64,000 nt of DNA from Eriocheir sinensis (GCF_024679095.1 NC_066520.1:9687908-9751907), one strand, 5' to 3'; counted from the first letter of the stretch, positions 20,301 through 59,819 are shown. Notes: generated from the letters alone by a model not told the origin. Program-made: numbers and translations.

Positions 20301-22372
20301 TGTGACTAAATATCCGTATTGCAGCAGCCGCGCCTAGATACCGAGTGTCTTTGCTTGCTTTTGTTTCTCAGGACACGCTAAACACGGGAGCAACAAGATG
20401 AGTCACCAGATCATTAAGAAAATTTATCCACGAAAAGACGCATAACCAAGTCTTCGTAATGAAAAAAATTATATAATAAGAGCCACCCGTACTGACACCC
20501 CCGACACAGCCCTGACCACTAGCACTGACGAGAAGCCACGAGACAGCAGAGTTTCCGTGCTGCGCATCGTGGCTTATCACTCGCTGACGTAACATCCTGT
20601 CACGGAGACAGCGACGTTCCCCAGCGCCTCGGAGCTTCGGAGCAAGGGTTCTGAGTAGACGCCTGGACCCCTGGAGAAAGAGGTTCCGTGAGGAGCTGCC
20701 ACTTCCTCAGGCCATGCCAGGGAGTCTAGAAGCCTTGGTCCACACAATTATATGATGAATGGTTTCACACACAACGGTAAAGATGAATTTGATCTTAATA
20801 ACCCGCCGATATCTCGTTCCCCACTTAATCATGAAACTGCTCGTCTATTGCCATATATGTATTTCACTAGCCTTAAAACTCCGGGAAAACCATTGGAAAG
20901 AGCGAAGATATTACAACAACTGTGGTAATAGCCATGAAATGTTTGTGCTGGAGCTCACCCCTTAGCCCACATGACTATGGAAACATCCACTGAAAGCAAC
21001 AGTTTCCTTCCTCTGATATCCAACAGAAAATATTTCCATAACACCGTAAAAAATGATGACTGCTTCTGCCGAAGGTGGCCTGTTACTGCCTGGCTTAAGG
21101 CTGAGAAAGAACTGTCTTTACTCTCTTATCGTTGGGTGGGCTCAATGGGGGCGTCATTTAATTAGTAATTGACTCTGAAGCAGTGAAGCATCGTAGAAAG
21201 AGGTTTCGGTGCACTGGGAAATCTACTTGGTAATAACTAATAAATCAAGAGTTATTTCTGATAGGAACTATATGCCACGAACCTGCCGTACCTTAGTGTT
21301 ATAGCATTTAAGTAACGAATTGAGCCTAAAGATCTTTTTTTTATGCTTCAGATTTTACTGCCGAAAGATATCGGTCCCGAAGTCAATCGACTCGTACCTG
21401 TGAATAACAAGGAATGTGATCGCATGGCACCTCGTTGTTCTGGGGGCATTGTGGCGTTGTGTATAAGGTGACTGTGTGTTACAATCGCTGCAGGAAGAAT
21501 ATTAAATCGCATACATTCCTCCATGATCCTGCAAGAAGAATGGAATGGGCAGAGCCGTAGATAGGAGGAATTTGCTATCCCCTTCCCAAACGGCACCTTG
21601 CCTACAGTGCTCGTCCTACCCAGCGCTTCTGTCTGATCACAAGCTAAACTACCAACAGATAAAAAATGGTAGCATTCTTAACTCCATAAACATATATAGG
21701 ATAGGAGGCAGTGAGCAGAAGCAGCATATAGGCAGGATTACGTCATGCTGAAGGTATCCAAACTTTACCCATCCACGGCTCTGGGAAGGGAAGGGAAGCT
21801 CGAGGACGGCTCACGGATAAGGCGAGTAAGTGTAAGGCTATTCCTGAAACCGTCAACTTGTCTCCTTCCGCTACAGGAGACAGGGGGCTCTCAGAAACGT
21901 TTTCGTGTTTTTCTGTCCTGTCTCTACATAGTTTCAGGTCTCAAAATAACCCTTCCATGAGCTTCGTGTGCACCCCCGTCATAACCATACCATGTTTTTT
22001 TTCCTACTTTGAATTTTAAGCTTCGTTTCCGTGTTCGTTATTGTTATTAGTATAAGTATTCGTATTATCATTAGTAGTAGTAGTAGTAGTAGTAGTAGTA
22101 TAGTAGTTGTAGTTGTATAGTAGTTGTAGTAGTATAGTAGTAGTAGTAGTAGTAGTAGTAGGAGGAGGAGGAGGAGGAGGAGGAGGAGTAGTAGTGGTAG
22201 TAGGCCTAGTGGTAGCATTGAGATCCATGAAAGGACACCAAGGGAAAATAAAAATAAAAATATATACCCAAGCACACACGGTCCCCTCGATGAGCAGACA
22301 TGGATATGGAAAATGAGACTGTGATAGGAAAGTAAGAAGAATAAAAAAAATATGTGATATGCTAATCTTGGT

Positions 22373-22429
<57 letters not shown>

Positions 22430-22574
22430 ACTCACACGAAAATCACACGGTAGTTCGCTCCGATATCTCCCTATCACCACGGTTATCGGACTGTTCCCAA
22501 GGTCATAATGCCAACTGCTCCGCTGCTCTCGCTGACTATGCCATCTTTACTTGTTAGCATCATACGGCTAAGAC
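20301..22574. other. Intergenic, no gene recognised
   Basis: Upstream of the SH2 adaptor start. No frame longer than ~80 residues and no similarity recognised; (TAG)n and (AC)n lie at its far end. It would hold the adaptor's promoter, but no core element stands out. Confidence 0.5.
22075..22205. repeat. (TAG)n/(GAG)n triplet tract
   Basis: TAG triplets pass into GAG triplets; a long (AC)n run follows at 22,375-22,422. Confidence 0.9.
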
Positions 22575-22740
22575 TCTCTTTTTTTTTTTTTTACAACACA
22601 GGAGACAGCTCAAGGGCACAAAAAAAAAAAAAAAACAATAATAAAAAAAAAGCCCGCTACTTGCTGCTCCTAAAAAGAATCCAAAGAGGTGGCCGAAAGA
22701 GAGATCAATTTCGGAAGGAGAGGTGTCCAGATACCTGTGT
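22575..22740 (-). mobile_element. Jockey-like LINE 3' tail, ~165 bp copy
   Basis: Reverse-oriented copy of the terminal ~170 bp of the 10.3-kb LINE (GACACCTCTCC, GGAGCAGCAAGTAGCGGGCT, GTGCCCTTGAGCTG), with T/A runs. Confidence 0.75.
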
Positions 22741-22761
22741 TAAGAAAGTATAAATAATCTA

Positions 22762-23078
22762 CTATGTGTTTCAGGCGCTATGAAACACAGTTTTTCGAAT
22801 ATAACATTTTAACAAAGCGTCGGACAAGGATGGTATTTTGAAAGACGATGATTAAGACCCCAACCTAATTGGCAAAAATAGGCTTAGGTGCCAAATGTGA
22901 ATGATTACGGCACTTGTAAGAGGAACTTCAAGGTAAACTTCACTAAAATATACAGGCACAGGTAGCGAGGCTACGTGCCGTCATCATGTACGCACCGCCT
23001 CTCGTTGAAGGCGTGACGTCAATGTGACGTTTTACTATGAAGTAGCAGTAATCACTGACTCAACTGGTAGTTCTCTCT

Positions 23079-23114
<36 letters not shown>

Positions 23115-23208
23115 CAACAAGAGTAGAAATGCAATGTTTTGGAGCCTTCTGATTAATGTAAAATCACTTAGGTTTAAGAATCTATGTAAATCTCTCTCTC
23201 TCTCTCTT

Positions 23209-23241
<33 letters not shown>

Positions 23242-23416
23242 TACACACACACACACACTAGTTCAGCCCTATACATAGGGATGATGCTCATTTGAAATTA
23301 TTATATATTTGCGAAAAAGTTTTACTCGCAGGAAATTACTTATCCTTTGCATGGAAAATACGGTCTTTGGTACAACATGCTGTAAGTATATAACATAGTG
23401 CAGTGGCTGAACTATT

Positions 23417-23458
<42 letters not shown>

Positions 23459-23733
23459 ATTGAGATGATGACTACTACGTCATAGTTACACGTCACATGG
23501 ACGTCACGAACGAGAGGCACCTAGCCTCGCTACCCGTGCCTGTATAATTTAGTGCAGTTTACCTTAAAGTTACTCCTACAAGTGCCGTAATCATCCACAT
23601 TTGGCACCTAAGCCTATTTTTGCCAATTAGGTCGGGGTCTTAATCATCGTCTTCCAAAATACCATCCTTGTCCGATGCTTTGTTAAAATGTTATATTCGA
23701 AAAACTGTGTTTCATAGCGCCTGAAACACATAG
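22762..23733. mobile_element. TA-flanked foldback MITE with ~220-bp TIRs
   Basis: CTATGTGTTTCAGGCGCTAT...GGTAGCGAGGCTACG on the left, inverted as CTAGCCTCGCTACCCGTGCC...GCGCCTGAAACACATAG on the right; TA on both sides. The interior is microsatellites plus the CR1-like relic. Confidence 0.8.
23112..23189 (+). mobile_element. CR1-like LINE 3' relic (copy E, ~78 bp)
   Basis: AGAGTAGAAATGCAATGTTTTG to TAGGTTTAAG and TCTATGTAAA match the LINE 3' end (compare 49,180-49,290), with an internal deletion. (TC)n on both sides: 23,082-23,111 and 23,190 onward. Inside a foldback element. Confidence 0.75.
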
Positions 23734-23949
23734 TAGTTTAAGAAATTTAGAAGATTCTGTTTGTCCCCTTTTCTCTTAGTTTCCATCTCTGAGTCTGCCC
23801 CCCCCCCCTTTCCCCCCATGAAAATATAGGAAAATTACATAATAGCTTTCACATTTTATTTTGTTCACACATCACATATTTTGGTGCAACATGGTCCATG
23901 ACACACGTGGAAATATGCATGGATTGTATTAATGACTAGCCCAGTGTTT

Positions 23950-23952
<3 letters not shown>

Positions 23953-24003
<51 letters not shown>
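23953..24003. repeat. (GA)n microsatellite
   Basis: Pure GA run between the foldback element and the IR 3' end. Confidence 0.95.
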
Positions 24004-24006
<3 letters not shown>

Positions 24007-24084
24007 CCAAACTCCCTTCCACCAGCATCACGTGGGTTTCGCCAGTTCCACCTTCATAGGTCATTGTTACCTGACCCTCGTGAC

Positions 24085-24298
24085 CAGGATCCATATTCTG
24101 AAACGTATATTGGACTCCCATTACGACTATTTTCCAAGGCCACAGAGAAGAATAACCGGATTTTCATGGGTGTTTTATTTCCCGTTCATAGCGTAAAAGT
24201 CTGGTAAAACTATTACTGTGATCACAAAACAGTCCATGTAAACGCCGGCAACTTCTGCGAGAGACTTTTCAAACAGGCGTAATGAGGCACCGATATGT

Positions 24299-24312
<14 letters not shown>
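24085..24312 (+). repeat. Dispersed repeat R, variant copy overlapping the IR 3' end
   Basis: TTCTGAAACGTATATTGGAC, GACTATTTTCCAAGGCC, TTTTCATGGGTGTTTTATTT, CAACTTCTGCGAGAGACTTT, GGCACCGATATGTTT; matches 31,180-31,410 along its length. Contains the IR stop codon at its edge and the nearest poly(A) hexamer. Confidence 0.7.
24174..24179 (-). terminator. Candidate poly(A) signal of the IR gene
   Basis: AATAAA on the minus strand 120 nt past the stop, inside a dispersed repeat copy. The nearest such hexamer downstream of the stop; use is not shown. Confidence 0.35.
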
Positions 24313-44824
<20,512 letters not shown>

Positions 44825-44914
44825 GGCTTACAGAAAAAAAAGGCAAAAATGTTCAGTCTTTCTTTAGTATAGTTGAAAATATAATATAATATCAAGAAAA
44901 TTCATGAAGATGGA

Positions 44915-44975
44915 TGAATAGATAGATAGATGAATAGATAGATAGATGAATAGATAGATAGATAGGTAGATAGAC

Positions 44976-45044
<69 letters not shown>
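44915..45044. repeat. GATA units and (GA)n upstream of the IR gene
   Basis: GATAGATGAATA units (44,915-44,980) then (GA)n 44,982-45,044, about 90-220 bp 5' of the IR start codon. Confidence 0.95.
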
Positions 45045-45048
<4 letters not shown>

Positions 45049-45411
45049 AGAGTCCTGTCGGTCACCTGAGTAATGAGGTTGTGGCATCAGGCTCCTCTTC
45101 TCACCTCTTCATTTGATCGCCTCTGACCTTCTCTGAATACCTAACGAACAGGAATGACTAAGTTGCCCTCCGCTTGGCTTCCCCGCTTCTCCGCTTCCCG
45201 AAGGTCACATTAATTCATCATTTCCGCCGCTCTAACACCCCACCTCTCACCTCTCGATTTCAGCAGGAACACAGAAAATGACGAAACTGTTCCAAAATTG
45301 TTAGTGGAGAAGAAAGAATGGGAGACAGAGAGAGAAAAGAAAGATCAAGAGAAATATAGAAAGAATGAGAGAGAAATTGATTGAGACAGGAGGGAGAATG
45401 GAAAAAAGAAA

Positions 45412-45543
45412 GAGAAAATAAGAAAGAAGGGAGGAAGGAAGGAAGGATGGAAGGTAGGAGGGAAGGAAGGAAGGAAAGAAAGAAAGAAAGAAGGAAGGAA
45501 AGAGAGAAAAAGTAGGATAAAAGAAAAAAGAAAGAAAGAAGGA

Positions 45544-45591
<48 letters not shown>

Positions 45592-46120
45592 AGGAACGAA
45601 AGCAAGAAGGAAAGAAAGAAAGTAAAGAAGGAAAGAAAGAAGGAAAGAAAGAAAGAAGGAAAGAAAGAAAGAAGGAAAGAAAAGAAAGAAGGAAAAAAGA
45701 AAGGAAGGAAAGAAAGAAAAAAGAAAGAAAGAAAGAAAGTAAAAGAAAGAAGGAAAGAAGGAAAGAAAAAAGAAAAAAGAAAAAGAAAGAAAGAAAGAAG
45801 GAAAGAAAGAAAGAAAGAAGGAAAGAAAAGAAAGAAGGAAAAAGAAAGAAGGAAAGAAAGAAGGAAAGAAAAGAAAGAAGGAAAAAGAAAGAAGGAAAGA
45901 AAGAAGGAAAGAAAGAAAGAAGGAAGGAAAGAAGGAGAGAAAGAAAGAAAAAAGAAGGAAAAAGGAAAGAAAGAAAGGAGAAAAGAAGGAAAGAAAGAAG
46001 GAAAGAAGGAAAAAAAGAAAGAAGGAAAGAAAGAAAGAAGGAAGGAAAGAAAGAAGGAAAGAAAGAAAGAAGGAAGGAAAGAAGGAAAGAAAAAATGAAG
46101 GAAAGGAGGAAAAAAGAAAA

Positions 46121-46152
<32 letters not shown>

Positions 46153-46350
46153 AGGAAAGAAGAAAAGAAAGAAAAAAAGAAAGAAAGAAAGAAAGGAAGG
46201 AAGGAAGAAAGAATGAAAAGAAGAAAAAAAGAAAAGAGAAAGAAAGAAAGAAAAAAAAAGAAAGGAAGGGAAAAGAAAGAAAGAAAGAAAGGAAGGAAGG
46301 AAGGAAGAAAAAAAAAAGGAAGAAAAAAGAAAGAAAAAAGAAAGAAAGAA
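45412..46350. repeat. GAAA/GAAG purine tract (~940 bp)
   Basis: Nearly uninterrupted purine strand made of GAAA and GAAGG units upstream of the IR gene. The three long overlapping minus frames here are artefacts. Confidence 0.95.
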
Positions 46351-46504
46351 CAAAGAGGCATGTTGACAGTAAACAGAATACCATATAGAGGAAGTTCTGG
46401 ATCTGGCATCTGGATATATGATGCGCAGGGCACCTTTCAGGTGCATAACACGCATATTTCAGGTCCATAACTCTCATATTACTATGACAACATGGACGCC
46501 GGAG

Positions 46505-46579
<75 letters not shown>
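46505..46579. repeat. (CA)n microsatellite
   Basis: About 74 bp of pure CA. Confidence 0.95.
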
Positions 46580-47307
46580 AAAAAACTCATATTTCGAATT
46601 CATAATTTGCTCGAAAGTTTATGTATAATGTAAAATATCTGAGTAGATCATTGCACCATGAAATTTAATAAAGTATAAAGAGGAATAAACTGGCGTAGGT
46701 CAGCTTCCTGTGACTCACAGGATGTTGTAAATGCCACAGTGAGGGATGGGGCAGTGTATAAAACGTTTCCTTTTGCTGTTCCATGGCAAGCCCAGCTCTT
46801 AAAACATAAATCCTTGTCATTAGCAAGATCTCTTTCCAGCCGCGTCCCAGGCTGGAGTATTGGCGAGGATCTGTGGCGCCATCACGGAAAGGCGTGAGTT
46901 TAACCCGCCACCAACCACGGGAATAACATGGGCACGATATAACTGATTATTTGGGCTCGCAGTCCATCGCAAACCAGCTGTCATGCATAAAATTTCAGGT
47001 TACTATGAAAAAGCTCATATTTTTTCGCAATTATTGATGTAGTATACAAGAGCTTATCGACGTGAGAAACGTTTCGTAATCTTTAATGAGAAGATTGCGC
47101 CGAGGCTTGTGCGTCTGACAGCCAGGCGCCTCGCACACTAATGAGCCTTTTTTGTAGGACCCTGTTGAACATTGCAAGCATTTACATAATGATAACAAAA
47201 CCAGGCTCGCTTCCAATCCTACTCTTTATCAGTGTTGTTCAACTAGGTCTACCCACCATGCAAAGGATATTGCTAAATTAGAAGGTGTTCAGCGTCGGGC
47301 AACGAAA

Positions 47308-47580
47308 ATGATCCCTTCCTTGCGCAATAAATCCTACGAAGAAAGGCTTTCCACCCTTAACATGTTCTCTCTTGAGAAACGTCGCCTCCGAGGAAAACTG
47401 ATCGAATGTTTTAAAATACTTAATGGTTTCACGAATGTAGACAGATCAACATTGTTTATGATCGATGACACTTTGCGCACGAGGAACAATGGCATAAAAC
47501 TCAGATGTAGACAAGTAAATTCAGACTTCACCAAATTTTTCTTCACCAACGTTGTAGTGCGAGAATGGAATAAGCTCCCA
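47308..47580 (+). pseudogene. CR1-like LINE ORF2 C-terminal fragment, fused to a second copy
   Basis: MIPSLRNKSYEERLSTLNMF to VVREWNKLP, then an abrupt switch at ~47,581 to the LINE linker ([16 protein letters not shown]). A recombination or nested-insertion junction. Confidence 0.8.
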
Positions 47581-47590
47581 CTTTTCCTCG

Positions 47591-48493
47591 GTGTTTAATA
47601 ATAACAGTCCTCCCACCACCACCACCAACACCAGTACTAATGTAAATCCCGAGCATGCATTGTCTAACTTTGAAATAAAACCCGATGAAGTCCTCAAAGC
47701 CCTCAAATCACTTAAAACAAATAAAAGTCTTGGACCTGACAAAGTATATCCAACTCTGCTGAAAGAAACAAAGAGCGAAATACTCTCCTCCCTCACAACC
47801 GTATTCAATATGTCCTTGCGACAAGGCATCGTCCCTTCAGATTGGAAAAAGGCTAACGTGACACCGATTTTTAAGAAAGGAGACAAAAAAGTACCAGGTA
47901 ATTACAGGCCCATTAGTCTAACTTCGGTTGTAGGTAAGCTACTTGAGAGCATAATTAGAGACAAAATTGTGAATTACCTTGAAAGCCACTCATTAATTGG
48001 GGACTCACAACATGGTTTCCGAAACAAAAGATCCTGCCTATCAAACCTATTAACCTTTTATAACGACCTCTTCACTGTTTATGACGTAACCAAATCACTG
48101 GACGTAGTCTATCTTGATTTCCAGAAAGCGTTTGATAAAGTCCCGCATCATAAATTACTTTACAAATTAAAGCAAATAGGTATTGACGGTCAAGTAAACC
48201 AATGGATCGCGAATTGGTTGAGCAACAGACAACAAAGAGTGGTGATTGACGGATTTAACTCAGAGTGGGCGCCGGTCACTAGTGGCGTCCCTCAGGGCTC
48301 GGTTCTTGGCCCAGTGCTCTTCATTATTTACATCAACGACGTGGATGTTGGACTCAATAACCGCATCAGTAAATTTGCAGACGACACAAAGATTGGTAAC
48401 TCGGTTCTCACTGACGAAGACAGGCAAAGCCTCAAGAGGATTTGCACAAAATTTCAGCTTGGTCGGATAGATGGGAGATGCCGTTTAACGTAG
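47591..48493 (+). pseudogene. CR1-like LINE RT (copy C)
   Basis: About 280 residues of RT with all core motifs, including [20 protein letters not shown] and [10 protein letters not shown] frameshift after DRQSL ends the frame; RT continues out of frame at 48,442 and 48,576-49,181. Confidence 0.85.
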
Positions 48494-48575
48494 ACAAGTG
48501 CCAGGTCCTTCAAGTTGGAACGAGGAATAAGAAGTTCGATTACGAAATGCGCGGCTTTAAACTCAAAAGCGTTCA

Positions 48576-49181
48576 ATGCGTCAAGGACTTGGGGTCAAAA
48601 TCGCGTCAAACCTCAAATTCTCACAGCAATGCATCGATGCAGCAAATAAATCGAACAGAATGTTGGGCTTCATTAAAAGAAACTTTGTATTCAAGAATAA
48701 AGATGTAATACTACAGCTCTACAACAGTTTAGTCAGACCCCACTTGGAATATGCGGTACAGTTTTGGTCTCCCCACCATGCAAAGGATATAGCTAAATTA
48801 GAAGGTGTTCAGCGTCGGGCAACGAAAATGATCCCTTCCTTGCGCAACAAATCCTACGAAGAAAGGCTTTCTACCCTTAACATGTTCTCTCTTGAGAAAC
48901 GTCGCCTCCGAGGAAAACTGATCGAATGTTTTAAAATACTTAATGGTTTCACGAATGTAGACAGATCAACATTGTTTATGATCGATGACACTTTGCGCAC
49001 GAGGAACAATGGCGTAAAACTCAGATGTAGACAAGTAAATTCAGACTGCACCAAATTTTTCTTCACCAACGTTGTAGTGCGAGAATGGAATAAGCTTCCA
49101 CCATCAGTGGTCCAGTGCAACACGATTGACTCCTTCAAAAATAAGCTCGACCGTCACTTCCTTCAACGTAATATTAACTAG
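48576..49181 (+). pseudogene. CR1-like LINE ORF2 C-terminus (copy C)
   Basis: 201 residues, LGVKIASNLKFSQQC to the natural ORF2 end; near identical to 32512-33114. Confidence 0.85.
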
Positions 49182-49510
49182 AGTAGAAATGCAACGTTTT
49201 GGAGTCTTCTGATTAATGTAAAATCACTTAGGTTTAAGGACAGACCACCAAGTCTGGACCATGGGGTCTGTGTGGTCTGATTTTCTATGTAAATCTATGT
49301 AAATCAGTGGTCCAGTGTAACACGATTGACTCCTTCAAAAAAAAGCTCGACCGTCACTTCCTTCAACTTAATATCAACTAGAGTAGAAATGCAACGTTTT
49401 GGAGCCATCTGATTAATGTAAAATCACTTAGGTTTAAGGACAGACCACCTAGTCTGGACCATGGGGTCTGTGTGGTCTGATTTTCTATGTAATTCTATGT
49501 AATTCTATGT

Positions 49511-49514
<4 letters not shown>

Positions 49515-49575
<61 letters not shown>

Positions 49576-49587
49576 CCCCCCCCCCCC
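49515..49587. repeat. (TC)n and C run at the 3' end of CR1-like copy C
   Basis: (TC)n 49,515-49,573 then ~14 C. Confidence 0.95.
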
Positions 49588-50140
49588 ATGCATCGACACA
49601 GAAGTTTCAACACTACCTCAAAGGTCACACAAAGTTAGGAGGCCACACACAAAAATGAGAAAAAATGTTACAACGGATGAATTTTGTTTTAAATTTTACT
49701 TCTATCTGAAATCCCTTGCAGAAGGCGGCGCGGGAGCCAGGAACTTCTTACGTTGTGCCAACTCGAAACTTTATCATCCATCAATAATTATTTTTTTTAT
49801 ATAGTAAGCAATAAGTCATTTAGCAAACCAGTCACCCAATCAGTCTTATAAATCAATACCTCTGATAGTAATGTTGTTCCGCCTATACATAGAGTATATT
49901 TAAATCATACTTGATTGATTGATTGATTGATTGTTTATTGTTGCAAGTAAACAACAAAGGAGCAGGGAGGAGCATGCCATCCCAACCCCCAGGCAGTACA
50001 GAGTGTGATTATACAACTAAGGATACATGTGTAAGTAGCACCAGGAAACTAAAAAGATACAATGGTAGGGGACAAATGCTATAAAAAATAAAGGCCTTGA
50101 TTTAGTCAAGGGAGCAGACATAAGGAACTGAACATATGAA

Positions 50141-51004
50141 CTACAATCTAGGGGAAAATGCAGGATTACTCACTGAGCACAGCTGAGAGAACACTATTGT
50201 TAATGAACCAGCCCACCAGCACAGGCAGGTCCCAGTGGCCCTGTGGGCGGTAGGCACTAATAGCAGAACATTGCAGGACATAGTGTTTGAGCGTGTGACC
50301 CCCTGGCCTGGCACACGAGCGGCAAGGTCAGCCCCACGGACCTCCCAGTAATATCTGTAGCTCAGCCTCAGCCGCATCACCACCAGATCATAGGATGCAC
50401 TAAGCCTACCATAAGTGTGGGTGCAGATATTTGATACCTGGGCATAGTGAATGCTGGAGGGACTACCATCCTGACACCTCAAGGCAAGCTGATTGGTAAC
50501 AGACTCACTAACAAGGGATCTAAGTCTACTCTTAGCATAATTATAGGTGTACTCAACACCTGGGTGTACATTGAGATCATCAGAGACAGCACGAGCAAGT
50601 CTGTCTGCCATTTCATTATGGGGCAGCCCAACATGGGAAGGCACCCAGATGAAGTGTGCAGTAGCACCACAGCGCTCAAGCAGGCTAAGGGCACTAAGGC
50701 ACTTATTGACTATATCACAGTCAGAAGGGGAGGAAGACAGAAGTGCATACAAGGCACATTGACTATCAACAAACAGGTACACAGCTTTCCCGAGAGCTAC
50801 AGTGATATGGAGGGCTTCATATATGGCATAGAGTTCTGCCCTTGTGGAAGACAGATGATCAGGAAGCCTCTTAGATACCTCAGTGTCAGTATATTCAGAG
50901 GGGGTGGCATAGTCCCTAATAAATAATCCACAACCAGTCTTGGTGCCGTTGACAGATCCATCACAAAATACATGGACAGCCTGGGTGCGGGGATATGCAG
51001 ACAA
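50141..51004 (-). pseudogene. I-clade LINE RNase H domain
   Basis: RNase H fold with the acidic set visible: Asp in VFCDGS, Glu in TRAELYAIYEAL, Asp in FVDSQCALYAL, Asp in NEMADRLARA; also IWVPSHVG. The frame shifts near the end (~50,270). Confidence 0.85.
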
Positions 51005-51070
51005 TTTTGGTCAGAAAATTGTCCTGCAGGACTTGAGGAAGCCAAGTATCTTTAGGTTTATCCAATGTTT

Positions 51071-52189
51071 CTATATCAACACTGACTCTATGAGGTTTCC
51101 AAGAGATAAGGCTGCTAATGAGGCAAGACACGGTTCAAGGACACCAAGGTCAGATAAGAGCTTGTGAAGCTTTCTAAGGTACGATTTGGCCGCAATGTTA
51201 GGGGTGGGCTGAAAGTTACCAAGAGCCTGCCTAAGCTGAGTGTCCCCGTGACAAATCATGCGGCAGACTGTGCGGCAAGTAATTTCCTGGATTCTGCAGA
51301 CAACACTGGGCAGTTCCAACTCAGCTCGGAGGACTTCAAGCTTTGCCGTCCTGGGACAACCCAGAATGATCCGCATTGCCTCATTTTGTATGAGCTCCAA
51401 GGGCTTCAGTTGAGAAGGGCTACAACGCACCAGAACTGGTACAGCATAATCAATCAGAGACTGGATGACAGAGAGATAGAACGTCCTGAGAATGCGAATT
51501 CCTGCTCCAAGACCCCTGTTTGCTAATACACGTAATGGGGCAAGGCGAGGTAGACAGAGATTGCGTACATAGTCAACGCAATGGGTATACTTCTTAAAAC
51601 TAAGTTGCACTCCTAAATACTTATGACATTGTACTCGGCCTAATGCGACAGTGTTAATGCTCGGTGAACGACATATTTTGAGACTTGTCTGATATTTAGT
51701 TTTTGAGGCATTGACAACCAGACCAATATGTATACAAAGGTCCTCAAGTTGCTGCAGGGCTGTGGGAATCACACTGAATCCAGGGGAATCACACTGAATG
51801 AGGATGTCGTCGGCATAAATGACAATTTCAGTGCCCCGAGGAAAGGAGCGCCGGGAAATTTTATCCATAAGGATATTGAATAACATGGGGCCGAGGACTC
51901 CACCTTGAGGGGTGCCTAGGTCAAAGGACTCTTCAGTTGATACTGCACCCTGGAACCATACCCTAGCCCGTCTGTCGTACAAATACTCCCTAATCCACCC
52001 TAAAAGTTTCCCTTTCACACCTTTCATGATGAGTTCCTCCATGATAACATCTTTATTGGCCCTATCAAAAGCACCCTTGAAGTCTATAAAAGCTCTGCAG
52101 GTGACAGTGTCATTACTCAAACATTTAACAAAACAATTGGCAGTGGAGCGACCCTTCATAAACCCATGGAGATTAGGGGACATCGTCAC
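51071..52189 (-). pseudogene. I-clade LINE reverse transcriptase (372 aa fragment)
   Basis: Continuous RT palm, thumb and following region; catalytic YADDI present. Reads HKYLGVQLSFKKYTHCVDYV and LELIQNEAMRIILGCPRTAK. A disruption near 52,190 separates it from the upstream fingers (PIPKGDGTFRPISLASCKLM), and another near 51,040 from RNase H. Confidence 0.85.
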
Positions 52190-52340
52190 CCACCTTATAA
52201 ATGAGACGTTGCAGGATGACCCTTTCCATTAGCTTGCAACTGGCGAGAGAAATTGGACGAAAAGTGCCGTCACCCTTAGGTATGGGAACAATGAGAGCAG
52301 ATTTCCATGAAGGAGGCAAAACATTGGAGGAATACGACAT

Positions 52341-52440
52341 GATTGATTGATTGATAGTTTACTGTTGCAAGTAAAACAACAAGGGAGAAGGGAGGAGCAT
52401 GCCATCCCAACCCCCAGGCAGTACAGAGTGTGTTATAAGC
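52341..52440 (-). mobile_element. I-clade LINE 3' end, ~100-bp copy
   Basis: (GATT)n then TTGCAAGTAAAACAACAAGG and GGAGCATGCCATCCCAACCC, matching 49,912-50,020. Abuts the truncated end of the larger copy. Confidence 0.75.
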
Positions 52441-52712
52441 TTACGTGATTCCTCCATGTGTACATAATAGCACACATCTTTATTTTATTAGTTTAGCATA
52501 TTTATTCTAGCATATTCTAACATACTTTAACATAATTTTTAGCATGCATCTTGAAATTCCATTGGATTATGTAATGGGAGCCGTTGCGAAGGCTTATCTC
52601 TGAACTATCATCATCATCATCAGGAGTTTGTTTACCTTCAGCCCCGTTGGTAAGGCACACCCTCAAGGGGCTGCGGCGGCTCTCAGAACATTTATGACGC
52701 AGGAAAGATAGG

Positions 52713-59819
<7,107 letters not shown>

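Larger units (their letters stand above)
47250..49514 (+). mobile_element. Rearranged CR1-like LINE cluster (copy C, three fragments)
   Basis: Three same-family pieces in direct order: 47,255-47,580 (ORF2 C-terminus, cut at EWNKLP), 47,582-49,300 (linker and RT to the 3' end, with frameshifts near 48,435 and 48,590), and 49,300-49,514 (a second copy of the last ~200 bp). The 3' end shows three ATTCTATGTA-type units, then (TC)n and a C run. Confidence 0.85.
49912..52340 (-). mobile_element. I-clade LINE with RNase H, 5'-truncated
   Basis: Minus strand: RT with GFMKGRSTANCFVK, FIDFKGAFDRANKDVIMEEL, GTPQGGVLGPMLFNILMDKI and YADDILI, then an RNase H domain, then a 3' end terminating in (GATT)n on the plus strand (49,915-49,932). 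RNase H plus a short-repeat tail is typical of the I group. Truncated upstream of RT at 52,340, directly against another (GATT)n tail. Confidence 0.85.

Noticed and set aside
45260..46477. Three overlapping ~360-405-residue minus-strand frames
   Set aside because: They translate a GAAA/GAAG repeat into Phe/Leu/Ser runs; no domain, no start context, and all frames are open equally.
50447..50926. 159-residue plus-strand frame
   Set aside because: Antisense of the I-clade RNase H domain, which has the catalytic residues on the minus strand.
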